From NCBI GenBank assembly GCA_947481355.1, contig CANKGM010000103.1, positions 1 to 7,178 of the forward strand: a stretch of 7,178 nt of DNA, written 5' to 3'. A program made the position numbers and the translations under genes. Shown piece by piece: positions 1-4,381 of this stretch (position 1 is the first letter of the stretch; the number at the start of each line of letters is the position of its first letter). This DNA comes from Chitinophagaceae bacterium (GTDB taxonomy: Bacteria > Bacteroidota > Bacteroidia > Chitinophagales > Chitinophagaceae). Below the pieces are notes generated by a model. The model was not told where the DNA came from. It made no database searches and worked only from the letters and a program-made list of their open reading frames with translations.

Positions 1-272
1 GCCTGTATGGCTGAATCGAGCTGGGCATCTTTTGTAACGAATTCATTGAATAACTTGCACCACCCACACCAGTTTCCTCCAATTTGAACAAAAACATGTT
101 TACCTTCTTTTTTTGCTTTGGAAATTACAACCTTCAATGCTGAGTCTACATTTTCGTATGGATTATACAACTTAAATGTTGCAGCTGGAGATGGTTCTAC
201 TGCAACCACATCTTGAGAATTTGCATAAGTGAATAGTAGTGTAGAAAAGAGAATAAAAACAATATATTTCAT
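1..272 (-). CDS. Exported thioredoxin-fold protein with WCGWC active site (partial, C-terminus outside window)
   Basis: Only the first 90 codons are visible; the gene runs off the left edge of the window. The ATG at 272-270 is chosen because it opens a typical Sec signal peptide: Lys2, a hydrophobic core over about residues 4-16, and probable cleavage near Ala17-Gln20. The mature part has a short Asn-Pro-Tyr segment near residue 38, an amphipathic helix rich in Lys/Ala (about 43-57), a beta strand (HVFVQIGG, 59-66) and then W68-C69-G70-W71-C72. This order is that of thioredoxin_7/DUF255-like proteins of Bacteroidota, where the CxxC cysteines perform thiol-disulfide exchange in the periplasm. 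The Gly-Trp pair between the cysteines differs from the Gly-Pro of classical thioredoxin. It is divergent from the GH31 gene and the two share the 188-base region between them. The natural substrate is unknown; the fold call is firm, the role is inference. Confidence 0.85.
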   Translation of the reverse strand, partial: MKYIVFILFSTLLFTYANSQDVVAVEPSPAATFKLYNPYENVDSALKVVISKAKKEGKHVFVQIGGNWCGWCKLFNEFVTKDAQLDSAIQ

Positions 273-323
273 GATATGGTATTTAGCTAATTATAAAAAT
301 CTAATTTAATAGTGAGTATGCTG

Positions 324-331
324 CAAACTTA
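324..331 (-). promoter_or_regulatory. Possible -7 box of the thioredoxin-fold gene
   Basis: On the minus strand the sequence reads TAAGTTTG, an exact match to the Bacteroidota -7 consensus TAnnTTTG, lying 51 bases upstream of the ATG at 272. No convincing TTG/TTTG -33 box is present about 19-21 bases further upstream, so the match may be chance in AT-rich DNA. Confidence 0.3.
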
Positions 332-391
332 AGCATCAAAGTTGAATTAATTTGCTTTACTGAAGGTAAACTACGTCTCACAAGACTACCA

Positions 392-423
392 TTGGGATGA
401 ATTTATTAACTTACTTAACTTAA
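392..423 (+). promoter_or_regulatory. Possible weak promoter of the GH31 gene
   Basis: A TTG at 392-394 is followed after 21 bases by TAACTTAA at 416-423, a partial match to the Bacteroidota -33/-7 pattern (TTG, about 19-21 bases, TAnnTTTG). It lies 37 bases upstream of the GH31 ATG. The -7 box lacks the final TG, so the call is weak. The -7 candidate sits inside a 9-base tandem repeat (TTAACTTAC/TTAACTTAA, 406-423). The remainder of the 273-460 intergenic region holds no ORF or RNA that I recognise. Confidence 0.22.
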
Positions 424-460
424 GCAGCACAGAAATTTAAGTCAACTACAAATAAAGTTT

Positions 461-2596
461 ATGCAACTATACAAAAGGCATATTTTATCTTTTATTTTTT
501 CAGTACTCTTTGTTGTAACGCACTCTCAAGAGGTTAAATGGGTAGAAGCTTATCCTGGAGTTTGGAAGGCATCTATTGGTAAACCTGAATCATTCAATTT
601 ACTCAGTGTAGCTGATGTTACTCCAAACAAAGAGGCACTTGATAAATTGGGGAGGTCACCTTTCCCGATGAAAAAAACTGATATTGACATGAAAGTGGTT
701 GATGGCAAAACTTATTTGCGTTTTCCACTTGAAGTGGGTGAGCAACTTTTTGGGTTCGGTTTAAATTTTCAAAAAGTTTTGCAGCGAGGAAATATAATGG
801 AGCTTCATGTAGATCATTATGGGGGAATAGATAATGGTCGAACGCATTCGCCAACACCGTTCTATGTTTCTTCAAAGGGATATGGAGTCTTCATTAATTC
901 TGCTCGTTATATAAAAGTGTGGGCTGGAACAGCAGTTCGAAAAGATAGTCCGGAGTTTCCCGAACCTAGGGATCGCAATCTAGACCCCAACTGGTCAGCT
1001 GCTCCTTACTCAGACGCCGTTGAAATGTTAGTGCCGGCTGCAGGAGTTGATTTGTATGTTTTTGGGGGTTCACAACCCTTAGAGGCTGTTCAGCGATTCA
1101 ATTTATTCAATGGAGGTGGGTGTTTACCACCAAGATGGGGATTGGGTTTTACACAACGGATTAAAACATTATATACATCTGAAGATGCAGAGAATGAGGT
1201 TAAGCTTTTTGAAGAAAAGGGATATCCTTTGGATATCCTTGGACTAGAACCAGGGTGGCAAAGTAAATCTTATCCAGGTTCATTTTCATGGGATCATTCT
1301 CGGTTTCCTGATCCCGCTTCATTTGCACATCGTATGTTAGACAAAGGTGTGCGATTAAATTTATGGATGAATCCTTATGTGTCGCCAAGCGCACCTTTTT
1401 ATAAAGAGATAAAACCCTTTACCAGTTCACATACAGTATGGCTAGGAACCATAGTTGATTTTACTATTCCGAAAGCGCGTACTATTTTCTTTGATCACTT
1501 GAAAAAGAATCAATTGGAGATTGGTGTAAGTGGCTATAAGATTGATGAAGTTGACGGATTTGATAATTGGGTGTGGCCAGATGTAGCTACTTTCCCATCG
1601 GGCATTAGTGCTGAGCAGATGAGGCAAACTTATGGACTCATGTGCCAGCGTTATTCGTTTGATATATTTCAAAAAATGAATAAAAGAACCTATGGATTAA
1701 TTCGTGCTTCTAATGCAGGAGGTGTTTCTTTTCCTTATGTAATCTATAACGATTACTATGATCATAAGAACTTCGTCACAGCCTTAATCAACAGTAGTTT
1801 TGCGGGGGTTTTATGGACGCCAGAAGTAAGGTCATCAGAATCATCGGAAGAGTGGCTTAGAAGATTTCAGTCTAATGTATTTTCTGCATTTGCTATGATC
1901 AATGCTTGGTCTGATGGTACAAAACCCTGGACATTTGTAGATGTGGACGACTATGTAAAAGAGTTTGCTTTGTTGCGCATGAAAATGATGCCTTATTGGT
2001 ATTCGGAGTTTGCAAAGTATCATTTTGAAGGAACTCCTCCTTTTAGGGCTATGAATTTAGAAAATGGGTTTATGCAATCCTTAGATACTAAAGAGACCAA
2101 GGCATTGAAATATGCAGAGGCAACTCATGGGGATATGAAGGATCAATATATGGCGGGCGAGAACTTACTTGTTGCGCCAATGTTTACTGGAGAAAGTATT
2201 CGTTCTGTTGTTCTTCCTAAAGGGAATTGGTATGATTTTTATACTGGAGAATATGTAGGTAATGGAGAAGTGATTACTGTTCAACCAGGTTTATCTAAGA
2301 TACCAGTCTTTGTAAAAGATGGCGGTATTATTCCAATGATGCCAGCCATGCTTCATTCACCCAAACCTGGTCAGCAGGTAAACTTGGAAATTCGATACTA
2401 CGGAAAGAAGCCAAGTACATATATGTTATACGACGATGATGGTACTACATTTGATTATCAAAAAGGTCAATATAGTTGGCGTAAAATACAATTTGATATC
2501 AATGCGGTTGGGGAAGTAGTTGGTTCTATTTCTGATGCTGTTGAGGGGAAGCCGAATTCATTTAATAATATTAGCTTTGTTTATATGACAAAGTAA
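461..2596 (+). CDS. Exported glycoside hydrolase family 31 (alpha-glucosidase/alpha-xylosidase-like)
   Basis: This 711-residue protein is a retaining alpha-glycosidase of family GH31, probably periplasmic. The ATG at 461 opens a Sec signal peptide (K5-R6, hydrophobic core 8-19, likely cleavage after Ser22). The N-terminal beta-sandwich (about 25-215) includes the GFGLNFQ turn. The TIM barrel (about 220-560) follows, with E263-P-G-W266, the FSWDHSRFPDP stretch typical of GH31, and the nucleophile motif Y-K360-I-D362-E-V-D-G. R415-A-S-N-A-G-G precedes the probable acid/base Asp431 in Y-N-D-Y. The C-terminal beta domains end in a DUF5110-like segment around Y657-D-D-D-G. Where most GH31 enzymes have a DIGGF-type motif, this one has W452-T-P-E-V-R457, pointing to a divergent subfamily. 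No SusC/SusD or other carbohydrate gene is adjacent, so the substrate cannot be inferred from context. Length is normal for the family and no frameshift is seen. Upstream bases are A-rich (AATAAAG) with no Shine-Dalgarno motif. Confidence 0.9.
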   Translation: MQLYKRHILSFIFSVLFVVTHSQEVKWVEAYPGVWKASIGKPESFNLLSVADVTPNKEALDKLGRSPFPMKKTDIDMKVVDGKTYLRFPLEVGEQLFGFGLNFQKVLQRGNIMELHVDHYGGIDNGRTHSPTPFYVSSKGYGVFINSARYIKVWAGTAVRKDSPEFPEPRDRNLDPNWSAAPYSDAVEMLVPAAGVDLYVFGGSQPLEAVQRFNLFNGGGCLPPRWGLGFTQRIKTLYTSEDAENEVKLFEEKGYPLDILGLEPGWQSKSYPGSFSWDHSRFPDPASFAHRMLDKGVRLNLWMNPYVSPSAPFYKEIKPFTSSHTVWLGTIVDFTIPKARTIFFDHLKKNQLEIGVSGYKIDEVDGFDNWVWPDVATFPSGISAEQMRQTYGLMCQRYSFDIFQKMNKRTYGLIRASNAGGVSFPYVIYNDYYDHKNFVTALINSSFAGVLWTPEVRSSESSEEWLRRFQSNVFSAFAMINAWSDGTKPWTFVDVDDYVKEFALLRMKMMPYWYSEFAKYHFEGTPPFRAMNLENGFMQSLDTKETKALKYAEATHGDMKDQYMAGENLLVAPMFTGESIRSVVLPKGNWYDFYTGEYVGNGEVITVQPGLSKIPVFVKDGGIIPMMPAMLHSPKPGQQVNLEIRYYGKKPSTYMLYDDDGTTFDYQKGQYSWRKIQFDINAVGEVVGSISDAVEGKPNSFNNISFVYMTK

Positions 2597-2597
2597 T

Positions 2598-2611
2598 GAA
2601 TTGAACAATTC
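2598..2611. terminator. Small inverted repeat between convergent genes, possible weak terminator
   Basis: GAATTG-AA-CAATTC lies in the 31-base gap between the convergent stops of the GH31 gene (2596) and the metallophosphoesterase gene (2628). The 6-base arms are AT-rich and the 2-base loop is too tight, so the effective stem would be 5 pairs. No clean T-run follows on either strand. It is the only dyad I see between the two stops, but termination by it is speculative. Confidence 0.2.
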
Positions 2612-2627
2612 TATTGCCTAAACTAAC

Positions 2628-3437
2628 TTAGATGGATAACTCATTTATTTTTTCAGTTGGATTCATTATATAAGTTAGCATTGAACCATCTTTATAAAGT
2701 TCTACAATACGGTACCCTTTGTAATCTGTCCCCCAACTTCCTCCTATATGACTATCAAATAAATATGGAATATTATCTTGCCACTTTACATTGTCATGAT
2801 CATGCTCATGACCATGGAAAACTGCTTTGATATTTTTATATTGTTTAACTAGATCTTGAAACTCCATAGAATTTACCGCATGTGGGGTCCAATTGATTGG
2901 AGGAATATGGAAGAAGAGAAATATATTTTCTGATTTTTCATATTGTTTTAATTTTTGAGATAGCCATGTAATATCTGGACTAAGGTATTCTCCTTTTTCA
3001 TTTGATGTATTGCCAAATAAGAGCACATTATTTTTAATAACTATGTCATAGTTCAGAGGTAATCCCCAGGTTTTTTCCCAAAGTTCAGGACTAGCAATAT
3101 CATGATTTCCTTTCGTTACATAATAAGGGAATTTAAAATTATCGAGTGATTTTTTGGCATCTCCTAAAAACTCGATATTGTCGTGAATGATATCACCATT
3201 CATAACACCAAAATCAAATGATTTTAATTTATGTATTTGGTTAATATGGTCAACTGCGGTATCGTAAAATTCTTTGTATAGCGTATCGGGCTGGCCGAAA
3301 TGTCCATCAGAAGCAATAACAAATCGCAGGGCTAATTTTTTGTTTTCAAATTCACTTAAGTCATCTGCAAAAACTGATTTTCCATTTACTAAAAGGACTG
3401 CAACAGAAATTTGTTGAATAAAATGCCGACGATTCAT
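2628..3437 (-). CDS. Exported calcineurin-like metallophosphoesterase, possible Tat substrate
   Basis: This 269-residue protein carries the full metal-binding set of the calcineurin-like phosphoesterase fold: D44-G-H46, G81-D82, G110-N-H-D113, H177 (FFHIPP), and G209-H210-E-H212. All expected metal ligands for a two-metal site are therefore present. The N-terminus reads N-R3-R4-H-F-I, close to the twin-arginine motif RRxFL, followed by a short hydrophobic stretch (ISVAVLLV, 10-17) and a plausible cleavage site after Ala24, so export by Tat is likely. Size and motif spacing resemble small CpdA/Icc-type phosphodiesterases, but the export signal argues for an extracytoplasmic phosphate ester or nucleotide substrate; the true substrate is unknown. 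The ATG at 3437 is chosen for the signal. The gene points toward the GH31 gene. The 83 bases upstream contain a nested inverted repeat, so it may be controlled separately from the DUF4197 gene behind it. Confidence 0.88.
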   Translation of the reverse strand: MNRRHFIQQISVAVLLVNGKSVFADDLSEFENKKLALRFVIASDGHFGQPDTLYKEFYDTAVDHINQIHKLKSFDFGVMNGDIIHDNIEFLGDAKKSLDNFKFPYYVTKGNHDIASPELWEKTWGLPLNYDIVIKNNVLLFGNTSNEKGEYLSPDITWLSQKLKQYEKSENIFLFFHIPPINWTPHAVNSMEFQDLVKQYKNIKAVFHGHEHDHDNVKWQDNIPYLFDSHIGGSWGTDYKGYRIVELYKDGSMLTYIMNPTEKINELSI

Positions 3438-3449
3438 GAGGCGTTAATT

Positions 3450-3497
3450 AGGTGAATAATAGTGTCAATTTACATCATTCTGTAAATCAATTCACCT
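3450..3497. promoter_or_regulatory. Nested inverted repeat upstream of the metallophosphoesterase gene
   Basis: Two dyads share nearly the same centre. The outer arms are AGGTGAAT (3450-3457) and ATTCACCT (3490-3497), 8 perfect pairs. The inner arms are ATTTACA (3468-3474) and TGTAAAT (3481-3487), 7 perfect pairs separated by 6 bases. The block starts 13 bases upstream of the ATG at 3437 and occupies most of the gap to the DUF4197 stop at 3521. There is no T-run on either side, so an intrinsic terminator is unlikely. The inner 7-6-7 layout is like an operator for a dimeric helix-turn-helix regulator. A weak -7-like TAAATTGA (3465-3472, minus) overlaps its inner arm. An RNA hairpin in the 5' leader is the alternative. 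Confidence 0.5.
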
Positions 3498-3520
3498 TTT
3501 AACACATTGAAAAAATTGGA

Positions 3521-4240
3521 CTACTTGGTAAATACTTTTTTGAGAATATCTGTTACTCGTGCAACAGGATCATGCCTAATGCTTTTTTCTTCAATCGCAA
3601 TTTGATAGAAGATACCTTGCAATGCTCTTTCGGTGACGTATCCCGTGAGGTCTGGATTTATTTTTTGTGGGCTAAATTTATTGTATGAATTCATAGCAGT
3701 TGACCAATATTTTGTTGCCCCTACTTTTTCGAGTGATGCTTCTATGATTGGTTTGAACGCACTAGTTAACTGAGCTGTAGTCTTATTTCTTAGGTAACCT
3801 GTAGCTGCTGTGTCTTGCCCGTTAAGCAGTCCTAGGGCATCTTGAACAGACATGTCTTTTATGGCGCTAATGAAAATAGGTGCTGCTTGTTTAACCGCGT
3901 CTTCTGCCCCTCTATTCATAGTGAGTATCGCGTCGTCTACTTGCTTACCTAAGCCAAAACTTCTTAATGTTTTTTCTACTTTTTGTGCTTCTGAAGGCAT
4001 CATAATTTTCAAGGCCTCATTTTTGAAAAACCCATCTTCTTTTGATAAAATTGCTGTTCCTTTTTCAGCTCCAATGGAAAGGGCTTCTTTGAGCCCACTA
4101 ATGATATCATCATTCCCTAATCCACTTCCTTTGCCAGATACTGCATCTTTTGCTTTATTGAGTAACCCTTTTAAACTCTGAGCTTGTGATAAATTCAACA
4201 CAAAAAGTGAGGATAAGATCAATATAATATGTTTCATCAT
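3521..4240 (-). CDS. Exported DUF4197 family protein of unknown function
   Basis: This 239-residue protein begins with a Sec signal peptide (Lys3, hydrophobic core about 5-16, cleavage probably after Ala20 in S-Q-A-Q). A Gly/Ser/Lys-rich linker (about 31-43) leads into one domain filling residues 45-239. Features characteristic of DUF4197 are visible: G49-L-K-E-A-L, D69-G-F-F-K-N, the M108-N-R-G-A-E-D-A segment, D134-A-L-G-L-L-N-G-Q-D-T-A-A-T, and F162-K-P-I-I. The domain is mostly alpha-helical, without catalytic motifs or transmembrane segments beyond the signal, so a soluble periplasmic protein is expected. The biochemical role of DUF4197 is not known and none is proposed here. Translation could start at either Met of the initial Met-Met pair (4240 or 4237). 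The gene lies 83 bases before the metallophosphoesterase gene on the same strand; co-transcription is possible, but the dyad between them suggests separate control. Confidence 0.85.
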   Translation of the reverse strand: MMKHIILILSSLFVLNLSQAQSLKGLLNKAKDAVSGKGSGLGNDDIISGLKEALSIGAEKGTAILSKEDGFFKNEALKIMMPSEAQKVEKTLRSFGLGKQVDDAILTMNRGAEDAVKQAAPIFISAIKDMSVQDALGLLNGQDTAATGYLRNKTTAQLTSAFKPIIEASLEKVGATKYWSTAMNSYNKFSPQKINPDLTGYVTERALQGIFYQIAIEEKSIRHDPVARVTDILKKVFTK

Positions 4241-4258
4241 GTTTTTATTGTATTAATT

Positions 4259-4266
4259 CAAAGTTA
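4259..4266 (-). promoter_or_regulatory. Probable -7 box of the DUF4197 gene
   Basis: The minus strand reads TAACTTTG, an exact match to the Bacteroidota -7 consensus TAnnTTTG, 18 bases upstream of the DUF4197 ATG at 4240. At the expected -33 position only a T-rich TTTTC (4284-4288) is present instead of TTTG. Transcription would start close to the ATG with a very short leader. The promoter lies downstream of the terminator of the large copper protein gene, consistent with an independent transcript. Confidence 0.45.
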
Positions 4267-4322
4267 GAAATATCCTTGTTAAGGAAAATAGAATGAATAG
4301 CGTTTAGGTATATTATTTCCAT

Positions 4323-4352
4323 AAAAAAACCCCTTGCACTATGCAAGGGGTT
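4323..4352 (-). terminator. Strong intrinsic terminator of the azurin-tailed dehydrogenase gene
   Basis: A perfect 11-pair stem, AACCCCTTGCA (4328-4338) and TGCAAGGGGTT (4342-4352), encloses a 3-base loop. On the minus strand it is followed immediately by a run of seven T (4329-4323, partly overlapping the stem base). It begins 29 bases after the stop codon at 4382-4384. On the plus strand no T-run follows, so it acts in one direction. It separates the large gene from the DUF4197 gene. Confidence 0.93.
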
Positions 4353-4381
4353 AAATCGTATGTTTTTAACCTAGAGTTTGA

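Noticed and set aside
618..875. 85-codon open frame on the minus strand
   Set aside because: It is antisense to the GH31 N-terminal domain and has no start context or family motif.
2766..2820. CAT/ATG-rich repeat-like stretch
   Set aside because: It simply encodes the G-H-E-H-D-H-D metal-binding segment of the phosphoesterase and is not a DNA repeat.
3450..3497. The nested inverted repeat as a terminator of the DUF4197 gene
   Set aside because: No T-run follows either dyad on the minus strand and the arms are AT-rich, so an operator or leader hairpin fits better.
3852..4181. 109-codon open frame on the plus strand
   Set aside because: It is antisense to the DUF4197 gene, whose signal peptide and family motifs are clear; nothing supports a second protein.
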